64,000 nucleotides of DNA from Kineosporia rhizophila (GTDB taxonomy: Bacteria > Actinomycetota > Actinomycetes > Actinomycetales > Kineosporiaceae). Each line of letters starts with the position of its first letter. Position 1 is the first letter of the stretch. A model generated the notes under the pieces. That model did no database searches. It saw only the letters and a program-made list of their open reading frames with translations, and was not told the DNA's origin. The DNA lies in the NCBI RefSeq assembly GCF_021277265.1, contig NZ_JAJSOH010000020.1:1-64000 (forward strand), given 5' to 3'. This document shows positions 8,891-19,824 of this stretch, piece after piece. A program made the position numbers and the translations under genes.

Positions 8891-9628
8891 CTACAGCTTT
8901 GAAGCCGCAGCCTGGTCGAGCAGCCACAGCGTGCGCTCGGTGCCGCGCACGGCTCCGGCGGGCAGGTCGACCTCGCCCAGGGCGCCGGCGACGGCCTCCG
9001 CCTTCCCCTCGCCTCCGGCGAGCAACCACACCTGACGCGCAGCCGAAATGGCCCCCAGGGTGAGCGAAATGCGCACCGGCGGCGGCTTCGGCGACTCGCG
9101 CACCGCGATGGCCGTACCCGACGTCACCGCGTACCCCGGGTGCCCGGGGAACAGGGAGGCGACGTGACCGTCCGGACCGACGCCGAGCATCAGCACGTCG
9201 AAGGCCGGGACCACTTCATCGCCAGGCGCGGCCTCGGCCAGCTCAGCGGCGTACGCGGCCGCCGCAGCGTCCACGTCATCGCCGAACGAGCCGTCCGACG
9301 GGGCCATCACGTGGACCCGCTCGGGCTCCAGAGGCAGCGCGTCGAGCAGGTACTCGCGGGCCTGCGTCTCGTTGCGCTCCGGGTCGCCGGCGGGCAGGAA
9401 ACGCTCGTCTCCCCACCACAGGTCCACCCGGCTCCAGTCGACCGCGTCGCGGGCGGGGGAGGCGGCGACGGCCTTCAGCAGGGCACCGCCGTTCGACCCG
9501 CCGGGGAGCACGACGTGAGCCTGGCCACGGGCGGCCTGGGCATCCACCACGACGGTGATCAGCCGGGCGGCCGCGGCGGCGGCCAGCTGCTGACCGTCGG
9601 CCAGGACGATCTTCTCGGGGGTGCTCAT
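8891..9628 (-). CDS. pgl: 6-phosphogluconolactonase
   Basis: 245 residues, the normal length for the DevB/Pgl family. It hydrolyses 6-phosphogluconolactone in the oxidative pentose-phosphate pathway in the cytosol. Diagnostic segments are VVLPGGSNGG (phosphate-binding turn), WWGDERFLP, MLGVGPDGHVASLFPGH and VRISLTLGAI. The ATG at 9628 overlaps the opcA stop (ATGA), so translation is coupled to opcA. It is last in the zwf-opcA-pgl group and is followed by the large hairpin at 8836-8874. Confidence 0.95.
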   Translation of the reverse strand: MSTPEKIVLADGQQLAAAAAARLITVVVDAQAARGQAHVVLPGGSNGGALLKAVAASPARDAVDWSRVDLWWGDERFLPAGDPERNETQAREYLLDALPLEPERVHVMAPSDGSFGDDVDAAAAAYAAELAEAAPGDEVVPAFDVLMLGVGPDGHVASLFPGHPGYAVTSGTAIAVRESPKPPPVRISLTLGAISAARQVWLLAGGEGKAEAVAGALGEVDLPAGAVRGTERTLWLLDQAAASKL

Positions 9629-10550
9629 GCGCCGACCACCGCCCCGACCTTGGGCAGGCCCTTGGTCAGGACGTCGGAGAACAGTTCGTCGGGGTCCAGC
9701 CGCCGCAGCTCCTCGGTCAGCGCGTCCACGTCGGTACGCCGGTGCAGCGCCACCCGCCGCACGGGCTGACCCGGCTGCGTCATCGTCGCCACCGTGCCGT
9801 CCTCCCGCACGATCGAGACCTCGCCCGAGGCCCGGACCAGGTGCACGCCGACCATGCCGGTGCCGGGCTCGGTGTGCTCCACCCGCACCGGGCAGTCCAG
9901 CGCGAAGGCCAGCCAGGCGGCCATCAGCTCGACGCTCGGCTTGTCCGACGCGCCGCGCACCACGGCCTCGGTGACCTCCTCGAACGGAGGCTGGTCGAGG
10001 GCGGCCGCCAGGAGCGCGCGCCAGCGGGTCAGCCGGCTCCAGGACAGGTCGGTGGTGCCGGGGGCGACCACCTTGGACAGCTGCTGCAGCGCCGCGGCGG
10101 GGTCGGCGGCCTTGGCCGTGTCCACGATCCGGCGGGTGGCCATCGTGCCGATCCGCTCGCTCGTCGGGTCGGCCGGGGGCTCGCCGGCCCACCAGACCAC
10201 GACCGGCGCGTCCGGCAGCAGCAGCGGCGTGACCAGCGCGGAACCGTGCTCGGCGAGCTCACCGAACAGGCGCAGCACGATCACCTCGCTGGCCCCGGCG
10301 TCACCGCCGACCCGGATCTGCGAGTCCAGCCGCGACTCGCCCTCGGTCGAGCCGCGGACGATCACCAGGACCCGGGAGGGGTGCTCGCGGCTGGCGTCGT
10401 TGGCGGTGCCGATCGCGTCGTTCGCGCCGGCCTCGTCGGTGACCAGGATCAGCGTGAGCACCCGGCCGAGGGCGACCGCGCCGCTCTCGCCGCGCGCCTC
10501 GACCAGCCGCTTGCTGACCTCGTTGGTGGTGGTGTTGGGCAGATCGACGA

Positions 10551-10554
<4 letters not shown>
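9625..10554 (-). CDS. opcA: OpcA, glucose-6-phosphate dehydrogenase assembly protein
   Basis: 309 residues. It opens with the typical start MIVDLPNTTTNEVSKRL and contains RVLTLILVTDEAG, SRVLVIVRG, the Trp-rich PVVVWWAGEPPADP and DLSWSRLTRWRALLA. OpcA binds and allosterically activates Zwf in cyanobacteria and actinobacteria and has no catalytic activity of its own. It overlaps zwf by four bases upstream and pgl by four downstream, so the three proteins are probably made in fixed ratio. Confidence 0.95.
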
Positions 10555-12095
<1,541 letters not shown>

Positions 12096-12128
12096 CGATC
12101 TTCCTCTCAGAGCTTCCAAAAAATGTTT

Positions 12129-12145
12129 GAGGACGTCCGTGGGCC
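12129..12145 (+). repeat. GAGGACGTCSGTGGGC intergenic motif, copy 2
   Basis: Sixteen bases in the pgi-zwf gap match the motif just after the first gene (1218-1233) at 15 of 16 positions, and both are preceded by TTT. The third copy is the arm of the hairpin at 8836-8874. No second arm is visible here. Confidence 0.4.
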
Positions 12146-12247
12146 TGTTTGCTGCCCGTCCGGCCGGTGGTGGTTGGTCACCGGACCGGGCCCTCTAGAT
12201 CAGGCAATTCCAGCAGAGCCGGCGGCATTCCCGTCAAGTGCACGCGA

Positions 12248-12287
12248 AGGGTGGGCCTGCTCGTCAGATGAACGGCAGACCCACCCT
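12248..12287. terminator. stem-loop between pgi and zwf
   Basis: AGGGTGGGCCTGC (12248-12260) pairs with GCAGACCCACCCT (12275-12287) with one mismatch around a 14-base loop, 20 bases past the pgi stop. It could be a terminator, attenuator or RNA-stability element separating the tkt-tal-pgi part from zwf-opcA-pgl. Confidence 0.6.
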
Positions 12288-12306
12288 CCGTCGGGTTGGT
12301 GCGGTA

Positions 12307-13986
12307 CTACCGGCTGAGCACCTGGATCAGCTTGGCCAGGCCGGCCTCACGGTCGGCCAGGTGCAGGCGCAGCACCGGGCGGTCGTGCTCGGCCAGCACC
12401 GTGGCGTCGCCGGCGGCCTGCGCCGAGATCAGCTGCCCGAAGGTGAACGGCCGGTCCGGGATCTCCAGGTCCTGCGCGCTGTCCGCGGTGATCTGGAGGT
12501 AGACCCCGACCGGGGCGCCACCCTTGTGGAACTGCCCGGTCGAGTGCAGGAACCGCGGCCCCCACCCGAAGGTGACGGGGCGGCCCGTGCGCTTGGCCAG
12601 CGCGTCCCGCACCCCGGCCAGCTCGCCCTCGGCGAGCCGGTCGAGGTAGGCCATGACGGCCAGGTAGCCGCGGCCCGGCAGTTCGCCGAGCAGCGCGTCC
12701 ACGGCCGCCTCGACCGTGGTGGCGCCCTTGAGCAGACCGGCGGTGGCGCGGATCTCGATGCCGCCGTCGACCACGTCGGCCGGCACCGGCGCGGGGGTGG
12801 CGTCCAGGAGGCCGCGCGCGGCCACCTTCGCGCTCTCCACGTCGGGCTGGTCGAACGGGTTGATCCCGACCAGGCGCCCGGCCACCGCGGTGGCGTACTC
12901 CCAGAGCAGGAACTGCGCACCCAGCGGGCCGTCCACGGTGACCGCGGCGGCCACGGAGCCCTCCGCCGCAGCGGCGGTGGCGTCCGAGCCGATCGGCACC
13001 AGCCGCACCACGACGGTGTCGTCGCCGGGGGCGGTGACGTCCGGGGCGGTGGGGGAGGCGACGACCGGCAGCAGGCCGGTGCCCTCCTTACCGGTCGACT
13101 CGGCGATCAGCTGCTCGGCCCAGTCGCCGAAACCGTCGATCCCCGAGCCGTGGTCGGCAAAGATGATCTTGTCGCGGAAGCCTCCGCCGGGGGCGGGGGA
13201 GCCACCGATCGCCGCGCCGAGCACCAGGGCCGGGTTGGCCTCGGTGTCCTCGGCCAGCTGGTCGGCCACGCCGGCCGCCTCGTCGAGCAGGGCGCCGATG
13301 TCGGCCCCGGCCAGACCCGAGGGCACCAGACCGAACGCGGTCAGCGCCGAGTAGCGCCCACCGATCGTCGGGTCGGCCTGGAAGATCGCCCGGTAACCGG
13401 CCTCCTGGGAGGCCTTCTCCAGCGGCGAGCCCGGGTCGGTGACGACCACGATGCGGGTCTTCGCGTCGATCCCGGCCGCGGTGAAGGCGGCCTCGAAGAC
13501 CCGGCGCTGGCTGTCGGTCTCGACCGTGCCGCCGGACTTGCTGGAGACCACGATGACCGTGCGCTCCAGCTCGACCAGGGCCGAGCGGACCTGCGCGGGA
13601 TCGGTGGTGTCGAGCACCACCAGGTCCACGCCGGCCGTCTTGGTGATCACCTCGGGCGCCAGCGACGAGCCGCCCATGCCGCACAGCACGACCCGGTCGA
13701 CACCCTCGGCGGCCAGTTCGGCCCGCAGGGTCTCGATCGGCTCGACCAGCGGCCGCGAGGAGTCGGCCAGACCGACCCAGCCCAGTCGCACCGAGGCCTC
13801 GGAGACCGCGGCCTCACCCCACAGCGTGGGGTCCTTCTGCGCGATCCGGGAGGCCACCTGGTCGGCGACCAGGGTGGGCAGGTGCTTCTCCAGCGCCTTC
13901 AGCGTGTCGGCACCGGCCGGCGTGACGACCACGTCGGCCGCCACGTCGTCGGCCGGCCACACCGATTCGTCAGAGGCCTCGCTCAT
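12307..13986 (-). CDS. pgi: glucose-6-phosphate isomerase
   Basis: 559 residues. It interconverts glucose-6-phosphate and fructose-6-phosphate. The SIS-type phosphosugar motifs are clear: CGMGGSSLAPEVI near 105, VIVVSSKSGGTVET near 150, TDPGSPLEKAS and GGRYSALTAFGL. The C-terminal half contains INPFDQPDVESAK and the catalytic-region HKGGAPVGVYLQ. This layout is the divergent actinobacterial Pgi form that sits between tal and zwf. The start overlaps the tal stop by four bases (ATGA). Confidence 0.94.
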   Translation of the reverse strand: MSEASDESVWPADDVAADVVVTPAGADTLKALEKHLPTLVADQVASRIAQKDPTLWGEAAVSEASVRLGWVGLADSSRPLVEPIETLRAELAAEGVDRVVLCGMGGSSLAPEVITKTAGVDLVVLDTTDPAQVRSALVELERTVIVVSSKSGGTVETDSQRRVFEAAFTAAGIDAKTRIVVVTDPGSPLEKASQEAGYRAIFQADPTIGGRYSALTAFGLVPSGLAGADIGALLDEAAGVADQLAEDTEANPALVLGAAIGGSPAPGGGFRDKIIFADHGSGIDGFGDWAEQLIAESTGKEGTGLLPVVASPTAPDVTAPGDDTVVVRLVPIGSDATAAAAEGSVAAAVTVDGPLGAQFLLWEYATAVAGRLVGINPFDQPDVESAKVAARGLLDATPAPVPADVVDGGIEIRATAGLLKGATTVEAAVDALLGELPGRGYLAVMAYLDRLAEGELAGVRDALAKRTGRPVTFGWGPRFLHSTGQFHKGGAPVGVYLQITADSAQDLEIPDRPFTFGQLISAQAAGDATVLAEHDRPVLRLHLADREAGLAKLIQVLSR

Positions 13987-15098
13987 GCCCGGGCCTTGGC
14001 GCGCTCGAGCTCGTCGGTGACGGTGCCGAGCAGCTCGGCCCAGCTCTTCTCGAACTTGTCCAGGCCCTCGACCTCGAGCAGGTTCACCACGTCGTTGTAG
14101 TCGACGCCGACGCCGGCCAGGGCGTTCATCGTCTCGGTGGCGGCGGCGTAGGAACCGGTGATCGAGTCACCCTTGATCACGCCGTGGTCGAAGGTGGCCT
14201 CGAGGGTGGCGCCCGGCATGGTGTTGACGGTGTCCTTCGCGACCAGCTCGGTCACGTAGAGGGTGTCCGGGAGCTTCGGGTCCTTGACGCCGGTGGAGGC
14301 CCACAGCGCGCGCTGCGGGTGGGCGCCGGCCGCGGCCAGCTCGGCCCAGCGGGCGGTCGCGATGGACTCCTCGTAGACCTGGTAGGCGAGCTGCGCGTTG
14401 GCGACGCCGGCCTTGCTCTTGAGCGCGAGGGCCTCGTCGGTGCCGATCGCGGTCAGGCGCTTGTCGATCTCGGTGTCCACGCGGGAGACGAAGAACGAGG
14501 CGACGGAACGGATCGTGGACAGGTCGATGCCCTTGGCCTTGGCCTGCTCCAGGCCGGCCAGGTAGGCGTCGATGACCGCGCGGTAGCGCTCGAGCGAGAA
14601 GATCAGCGTGACGTTGACGCTGATCCCCTCGGCGATCACGGCGGTGATCGCGGGCAGGCCCTCGAGGCTGGCCGGGATCTTGATCATCGCGTTCTTGCGG
14701 TCGACGGTCGCCCACAGCTTCTTGGCCGAGTCGATCGTGCCGTCGGTGTCGCGGGCCAGCCGCGGGTCGACCTCGATCGAGACCCGGCCGTCCTGGCCGT
14801 CGGTCGCGTCGTACAGCGGCTTGAACACGTCGCACGCGGAACGCACGTCGTCGGTGGTGATCTCGAAGACCGCCAGGTCGACGTCCGCGTTCTTGGCGGC
14901 CAGACCGTCCACCTGGGACTGGTAGCGGTCACCCTTGGCCAGGGCGTTGGCGAAGATCGTCGGGTTGGTGGTGACCCCGAGGATGTTGCGCTCGTCGATC
15001 AGCTTCTGCAGGTCGCCGCTCTCCAGGAGTTCCCGGGAGAGGTCGTCCAGCCAGACCGAGACGCCGTGGGCGGCAAGGTCCTGTACGGGGTTGGTCAT
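13983..15098 (-). CDS. tal: transaldolase
   Basis: 371 residues, the length of actinobacterial type-2 transaldolases. It transfers a dihydroxyacetone unit between sugar phosphates in the non-oxidative pentose-phosphate pathway. The signature GVTTNPTIFANAL is at residue 41 and the Schiff-base Lys is K140 in AMIKIPAS. WASTGVKDPKLPDTLYV follows later. The ATG at 15098 is preceded by AGGAGG seven bases upstream. It is separated from tkt by 129 bases holding a 10-bp inverted repeat, and overlaps pgi by four bases. Confidence 0.96.
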   Translation of the reverse strand: MTNPVQDLAAHGVSVWLDDLSRELLESGDLQKLIDERNILGVTTNPTIFANALAKGDRYQSQVDGLAAKNADVDLAVFEITTDDVRSACDVFKPLYDATDGQDGRVSIEVDPRLARDTDGTIDSAKKLWATVDRKNAMIKIPASLEGLPAITAVIAEGISVNVTLIFSLERYRAVIDAYLAGLEQAKAKGIDLSTIRSVASFFVSRVDTEIDKRLTAIGTDEALALKSKAGVANAQLAYQVYEESIATARWAELAAAGAHPQRALWASTGVKDPKLPDTLYVTELVAKDTVNTMPGATLEATFDHGVIKGDSITGSYAAATETMNALAGVGVDYNDVVNLLEVEGLDKFEKSWAELLGTVTDELERAKARA

Positions 15099-15162
15099 TG
15101 AGATGTGCCTCCTGTTGCGGGTGCCGTGCGGCGGCCGCACGGCTCATCGTCGGACCGGGCCG

Positions 15163-15192
15163 GCCGCCTGTGACAACCTCGGCACAGGCGGC
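15163..15192. terminator. inverted repeat between tkt and tal
   Basis: GCCGCCTGTG (15163-15172) and CACAGGCGGC (15183-15192) form a perfect 10-bp stem with a 10-base loop, 36 bases past the tkt stop. There is no U tract. It is a candidate partial terminator or 3'-end stabiliser that would set tkt and tal at different levels. Confidence 0.55.
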
Positions 15193-15227
15193 GGACCGGG
15201 TGGTGCTGGAACTGCTGGTACCGGCTG

Positions 15228-17330
15228 TTACTCGGTGCCGCGCAGGCTCTCCTTGGCGGCCTCGTACACCGCGTCCGCGGTCACGCCGTACTCCTTGAAG
15301 ATGCGCTTGTAGTCGGCGGAGGCGCCGTAGGTCTCGACCGAGACGCTGCGGCCGGCGTCGCCGACGATCTCGCGCCAGCCCAGGGACAGGCCGGCCTCCA
15401 CCGAGACGCGGGCCTTCACGGTGTGCGGGAAGACGCTGGCCTTGTAGTTGGCGTCCTGCTCGTTGAACCACTCGAAGCAGGGCAACGACACGACCCGGGT
15501 CGGGATTCCCTCGGCCTGCAGGCGCTCCCGCGCCTCGACCGCGAGCTGGACCTCGGAACCGGTGCCGACCAGGATCACCTTCGGGTCGCCGCCGTCGGCC
15601 TCGGCCAGGACGTAGCCACCCCGGGCCACACCCTCGGCGCCGTTGAAGCCGGGGGCCTCACGGTCGAAGGTGGGCAGGTTCTGGCGCGAGAGGATCAGGC
15701 CGACCGGGCCGGAGTTGCGCTCCAGGTTGGTGCGCCACGCCCAGGCCGTCTCGTTGGCGTCGGCCGGGCGCACGATCGACAGGTTCGGGATCGCCCGCAG
15801 CGCGGCCAGGTGCTCGACCGGCTGGTGCGTCGGGCCGTCCTCGCCCAGACCGATGGAGTCGTGGGTCCAGACGTAGGTGACCGGGATGTTCATCAGCGAC
15901 GTGAGCCGGACGGCGCCGCGCATGTAGTCGCTGAACTGCAGGAACGTACCGCCGTAGGGGCGGGTGTTCCCGTGCAGGCGGATCCCGGCCAGGATCGAGC
16001 CCATCGCGTGCTCGCGGATACCGAAGTGCAGCGTGCGGCCGTAGGGGTTACCGGTCCACGTGTCGGTCGAGCGGTGCGACGGGACGAACGACGGCTCGCC
16101 CTTCATCGTGGTGTTGTTGGACTCGGCCAGGTCGGCCGAGCCGCCCCACAGCTCGGGCAGCACCGGGGCCAGGGCGTCGAGGACGGCGCCGGAGGCCTTA
16201 CGGGTGGAGACGTCCTTGCCGGCCGGGAAGGTCGGGATGGCCTTCTCCCAGCCCTCGGGCAGCCGGCCCGCGGAGAGGCGCTCGTGCAGGGCGGCCTGCT
16301 CGGGGTTCGCGGCCTCCCAGGCCTTGAAGCCCTCCAGCCAGGCGGTCTTCGCCGCGGCGCCGCGGGTGACCGCGCCCCGGACGTGCTCGAAGACCTCGGG
16401 CTCGACGTAGAAGTCCTGGTCGGCCGGGAAGCCGAGCAGCTCCTTGGTGGCCTTGATCTCGTCCAGGCCGAGCGCGGAACCGTGCGAGGCACCGGTGCCC
16501 TGCTTGGTCGGGGCGGGCCAGGCGATGATCGTGCGCAGCAGGATGATCGACGGCTTGGAGGTCTCGGCCTTGGCCGCCTCGAGCGCGTCGTGCAGGGCCT
16601 GCACGTCCTCGACGTACTCGCCGGTGACGGTCCAGTCGACCTTCTGGACGTGCCAGTTGTACGCCTCGTAGCGCTTGGCGACGTCCTCGGTGAAGGCGAT
16701 GTCGGTGTCGTCCTCGATGGAGATGTGGTTCTGGTCGTAGATCACGACCAGGTTGCCCAGCTCCTGGTGACCGGCGATCGAGGAGGCCTCGGCGGTGACG
16801 CCCTCCTGGAGGTCACCGTCGGAGGCGATCACGTAGATGTTGTGGTCGAACGGGCTGGCGCCCGGCGCGGCCTCGGGGTCGAACAGGCCACGCTCACGAC
16901 GGGCGGCCATCGCCATGCCGACCGCGGAGGCCAGACCCTGGCCCAGCGGGCCGGTGGTGATCTCGACGCCGGCCGTGTGGCCGTACTCCGGGTGACCGGG
17001 GGTCAGCGAGCCCCAGGTGCGCAGGGCCTTCAGGTCTTCCAGCTCCAGGCCGTAGCCGGCCAGGAACAGCTGGACGTACTGGGTGATGCTGGAGTGCCCG
17101 GCGGACAGGACGAAGCGGTCCCGGCCGACCCAGTTCGGGTCCTGCGGGTCGTGCCGCATGACCTTCTGGTAGAGCATGTAGGCGGCGGGAGCGAGGCTCA
17201 TGGCCGTACCCGGGTGCCCGTTGCCGACCTTCTGCACCGCGTCCGCGGCGAGCAGGCGCACGGTGTCGACCGCGCGCTTGTCCAGGTCGGTCCACTCGAA
17301 GGTGGCGCTAGTTGCCGCGGTGTCTGTCAC
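15228..17330 (-). CDS. tkt: transketolase
   Basis: 700 residues from GTG 17330, chosen because the protein then begins where transketolases normally do and AAGGGAAGGA precedes it; a longer frame reaches 17366. It moves two-carbon ketol units using thiamine diphosphate. VGNGHPGTAMSLAPAAY and RDRFVLSAGHSS mark the N-terminal domain, ASDGDLQEGVTAEASS the thiamine-diphosphate loop, and THDSIGLGEDGPTHQPVEHL the pyrimidine-binding domain. TGSEVQLAVEARERL lies in the C-terminal domain. It is divergent from ctaB, the usual actinobacterial arrangement. Confidence 0.97.
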   Translation of the reverse strand: MTDTAATSATFEWTDLDKRAVDTVRLLAADAVQKVGNGHPGTAMSLAPAAYMLYQKVMRHDPQDPNWVGRDRFVLSAGHSSITQYVQLFLAGYGLELEDLKALRTWGSLTPGHPEYGHTAGVEITTGPLGQGLASAVGMAMAARRERGLFDPEAAPGASPFDHNIYVIASDGDLQEGVTAEASSIAGHQELGNLVVIYDQNHISIEDDTDIAFTEDVAKRYEAYNWHVQKVDWTVTGEYVEDVQALHDALEAAKAETSKPSIILLRTIIAWPAPTKQGTGASHGSALGLDEIKATKELLGFPADQDFYVEPEVFEHVRGAVTRGAAAKTAWLEGFKAWEAANPEQAALHERLSAGRLPEGWEKAIPTFPAGKDVSTRKASGAVLDALAPVLPELWGGSADLAESNNTTMKGEPSFVPSHRSTDTWTGNPYGRTLHFGIREHAMGSILAGIRLHGNTRPYGGTFLQFSDYMRGAVRLTSLMNIPVTYVWTHDSIGLGEDGPTHQPVEHLAALRAIPNLSIVRPADANETAWAWRTNLERNSGPVGLILSRQNLPTFDREAPGFNGAEGVARGGYVLAEADGGDPKVILVGTGSEVQLAVEARERLQAEGIPTRVVSLPCFEWFNEQDANYKASVFPHTVKARVSVEAGLSLGWREIVGDAGRSVSVETYGASADYKRIFKEYGVTADAVYEAAKESLRGTE

Positions 17331-17692
17331 GACGATCTGGATCCTTCCCTTACATGGTTTTCTCAAGATCGAGCCTAGTCCGCCGTACGGGGTACGTCGG
17401 TTCCAGGCGCGCGTGAACTCTGTCAGGCCGACGAGGGCCGCTGATGTCCGGACAGACCAAACGCGGGGTGAGTGCGGTCACGGCCTTCCGGAACACTTCC
17501 GGATCCGACTTCGGAACACATCCGGCCCGGCTGAACTGGGACAACGCATGATCCCCGAATCCGCCCAGGTTCAGGGCTGGGGTTACCGCGCGGTTCTGCC
17601 GACCTTTGAACAGCGTTACGGGGTGCCGCCGCATTCCGGCCCTGGGGCCCCGCGTAGAGTGACGCCGACCGAACTTGAACATCGAGGGAACT
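17331..17692. promoter_or_regulatory. tkt/ctaB divergent promoter region
   Basis: A 361-base gap with no gene. TAGGCT on the minus strand (17377-17372) is a candidate -10 for tkt, giving a leader of about 35 bases with its ribosome site. TAGAGT (17655-17660) is a candidate -10 for ctaB, with GAGGGA before its GTG. I see no strong palindrome in the remainder. Confidence 0.45.
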
Positions 17693-18721
17693 GTGACTGC
17701 TGTCGAACCTCGCCCGGCGCCGCCCTCGGGACTGACGGCGCCGCCCAGGCATGTCCCGACCGTGCCCGCGCTGAGGGCCGCCTTCCCGGAACTGGAGGGG
17801 GAGAGCGAGCTCTTCCTGGTCCAGGCCCGGCGCTCGCGCAAGCTGCGCCGGACGGTGATGGCGTACATCGCGCTGACCAAGCCCCGGATCATCGAGCTGC
17901 TGCTGGTCACCACGGTGCCCGCGATGATGCTGGCCGAGCGCGGCGTGCCCTCGCTCTGGCTGGTCCTGGCCACCCTCTTCGGTGGGTCGCTGGCCGCGGG
18001 CAGTGCCAACGCGCTGAACATGTACATCGACCGCGACATCGACGCGGAGATGAAGCGCACGGTCAAGCGCCCGCTGGTGACCGGTGAGGTCAGCCCGCGC
18101 GGGGCGCTCACCTTCGGCCTGGCGCTCGGCGCGATCTCCGTGGCCGTGCTGGCCGTGCTGGTCAATCCGCTCTCGGCGGTGCTGGCGCTGGCCGCGATCC
18201 TGCTCTACGTGGTCGGCTACACGATGATCCTCAAGCGCCGCACCCCGCAGAACATCGTCTGGGGCGGGGTGGCCGGCTGCCTGCCCACCCTGATCGGCTG
18301 GTCGGCCGTCACCAACAGCCTCAGCTGGGCGCCGTTCGTGCTGTTCGGCATCGTGTTCCTCTGGACACCGCCGCACTACTGGCCGCTGTCGATGAAGTAC
18401 AAGGACGACTACGCCAACGCCGGGGTCCCGATGCTGCCGGTGGTCGCCGACCCGAAGGTCGTGGGCAAGCAGATCGTGGCCTACTCCTGGGCCATGGTGC
18501 TCTGGTCGTTCCTGCTGATCCCGGCGGCCGACACCGGCTGGGTGTACCCGGTGGGGGCGGTCCTGTCCGGCGGGTACTTCCTCTACGAGGCCCACCAGCT
18601 GAACGGCCGCGCGCAGCGGGAAGAGCGTGAGCTCAAGCCGATGCGCCTGTTCCACGGCTCGATCACCTATCTCACGGTGATCTTCCTCGCAGTCGCGATC
18701 GACCCGCTGCTGCGTTTCTGA
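17693..18721 (+). CDS. ctaB: protoheme IX farnesyltransferase (heme O synthase)
   Basis: 342 residues from GTG 17693, preceded by GAGGGA; an in-frame TTG at 17675 lacks a ribosome site. It attaches farnesyl to heme B to make heme O for the terminal oxidase, in the membrane. The UbiA-family signature ANALNMYIDRDIDAEMKRT binds prenyl diphosphate-Mg, with a second Asp-rich stretch later (YKDDYANAG). YIALTKPRIIELLLVTTVPA begins the first of about eight or nine membrane helices. The N-terminal ~60 residues are a Pro-rich cytosolic extension. A strong terminator follows. Confidence 0.95.
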   Translation: MTAVEPRPAPPSGLTAPPRHVPTVPALRAAFPELEGESELFLVQARRSRKLRRTVMAYIALTKPRIIELLLVTTVPAMMLAERGVPSLWLVLATLFGGSLAAGSANALNMYIDRDIDAEMKRTVKRPLVTGEVSPRGALTFGLALGAISVAVLAVLVNPLSAVLALAAILLYVVGYTMILKRRTPQNIVWGGVAGCLPTLIGWSAVTNSLSWAPFVLFGIVFLWTPPHYWPLSMKYKDDYANAGVPMLPVVADPKVVGKQIVAYSWAMVLWSFLLIPAADTGWVYPVGAVLSGGYFLYEAHQLNGRAQREERELKPMRLFHGSITYLTVIFLAVAIDPLLRF

Positions 18722-18730
18722 ACCACCGCT

Positions 18731-18772
18731 CGAAAAGGGGCCCGAGGACGTCCTCAGGCCCCTTTTCGTTTT
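18731..18772 (+). terminator. strong intrinsic terminator after ctaB
   Basis: A perfect 12-bp stem (18731-18742 with 18757-18768) encloses GAGGACGTCCTC, itself a palindrome. The descending arm ends in CCCCTTTTCG and is followed by TTTTG. The A-rich start also allows reading from the other side. Confidence 0.9.
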
Positions 18773-18824
18773 GTCCCGCACTTGAAGGGGAGCACCCTCC
18801 GTTTCGGGTGCGATGCTGGCGGTC

Positions 18825-19721
18825 ATGGACTTCGGACTTCAGGTACCCAACTTCACCTGGGAAGGCGGGCCGGCGCAGCTGGGCCGCACGTTCGGCCGGA
18901 TCGCGCGGGACGCGGACCAGGCCGGGCTGTCCAGCTTCTGGGTGATGGACCACTTCTTCCAGATCTTCGGCGACCCCGAGCAGGAGATGCTCGAGGGCTA
19001 CACCGCCCTGGCCTACGCCGCGGCGCTGACCGAGCGGATCACCCTCGGCACCATGGTCACCGGGGTGACGTACCGCCACCCCGGTCTGCTGATCAAGACC
19101 GTCACCACGCTCGACGTGCTCTCCGGCGGCCGGGCCTGGCTGGGGATCGGCGCGGCCTGGAACGACGAGGAACACCGGGGCCTCGGCGTTCCCTACCCGC
19201 CTACCGCCGAGCGGTTCGAGCGCCTGGAAGAAACTCTTCAGATCGGCCGGCAGATGTGGGCGGGTGACCAGAGTCCCTTCGAGGGGAAGCACTATCAGCT
19301 GGAACGCCCGATCAACTCGCCGCAGTCGCTGAGCCGCCCGCACCCGCGCATCCTGGTCGGGGGCAGTGGCGAGAAGAAGACACTGCGCCTGGTGGCCCAG
19401 TACGCCGACGCCTGCAATCTCTTCGACGCCGGCCCGGAGGTCCTGGCCCGCAAGATCGAAGTGCTCAAGGGCCACTGCGAGGACGTCGGGCGCGACTATG
19501 CGGACCTTCACAAGTCGGTGCTGAGCACCTTGTTCCTCAGCCGCGACGGAGCGGGCGACAGCGAGACGCCGGCCCAGGCGGTCGAGCGGCTGGCCCGGCT
19601 CGGCGAACTGGGGGTCGACGAGGTCATGGTGAACTCGCGGGTGGTCGCCGAACCCGGCATCTTCGACCTCTTCGCCGAAGTCGCTGAGGAACTGGGCCGA
19701 GTGGTCCCGCAGGGACGCTGA
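18825..19721 (+). CDS. LLM-class F420-type oxidoreductase
   Basis: 298 residues from ATG 18825 (MDFGLQVPNFTW is a typical start for the family; an in-frame ATG at 18813 is possible). It is a single-domain TIM-barrel, bacterial-luciferase-like protein. Conserved segments are FWVMDHFFQI, RITLGTMVTGVTYRHPGLLIKTVTTLD, GRAWLGIGAAWNDEEHRGLG and PRILVGGSGEKKTLRLVAQYAD. Actinobacterial members of this TIGR03560-like group use reduced F420 for hydride transfer to varied substrates; this one's substrate is unknown. It has its own unit between the ctaB terminator and a short hairpin at 19739-19758. Confidence 0.85.
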   Translation: MDFGLQVPNFTWEGGPAQLGRTFGRIARDADQAGLSSFWVMDHFFQIFGDPEQEMLEGYTALAYAAALTERITLGTMVTGVTYRHPGLLIKTVTTLDVLSGGRAWLGIGAAWNDEEHRGLGVPYPPTAERFERLEETLQIGRQMWAGDQSPFEGKHYQLERPINSPQSLSRPHPRILVGGSGEKKTLRLVAQYADACNLFDAGPEVLARKIEVLKGHCEDVGRDYADLHKSVLSTLFLSRDGAGDSETPAQAVERLARLGELGVDEVMVNSRVVAEPGIFDLFAEVAEELGRVVPQGR

Positions 19722-19799
19722 GTTCCCGGGCGCTGCTCCGGGCGGGTGAACACGCCCGCCGCGGCGCAGATCCGGTCACCCTCAGTGCTTGATTGCTCA

Positions 19800-19824
19800 A
19801 TGACCGTGCCGACGGGACGGTCAT
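19800..19824. promoter_or_regulatory. inverted repeat overlapping a start codon
   Basis: ATGACCGT (19800-19807) and ACGGTCAT (19817-19824) are perfect inverted arms nine bases apart, and the second arm contains the start ATG at 19823. It could be an operator or an RNA hairpin hiding the start of the c-di-GMP gene. Confidence 0.5.
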
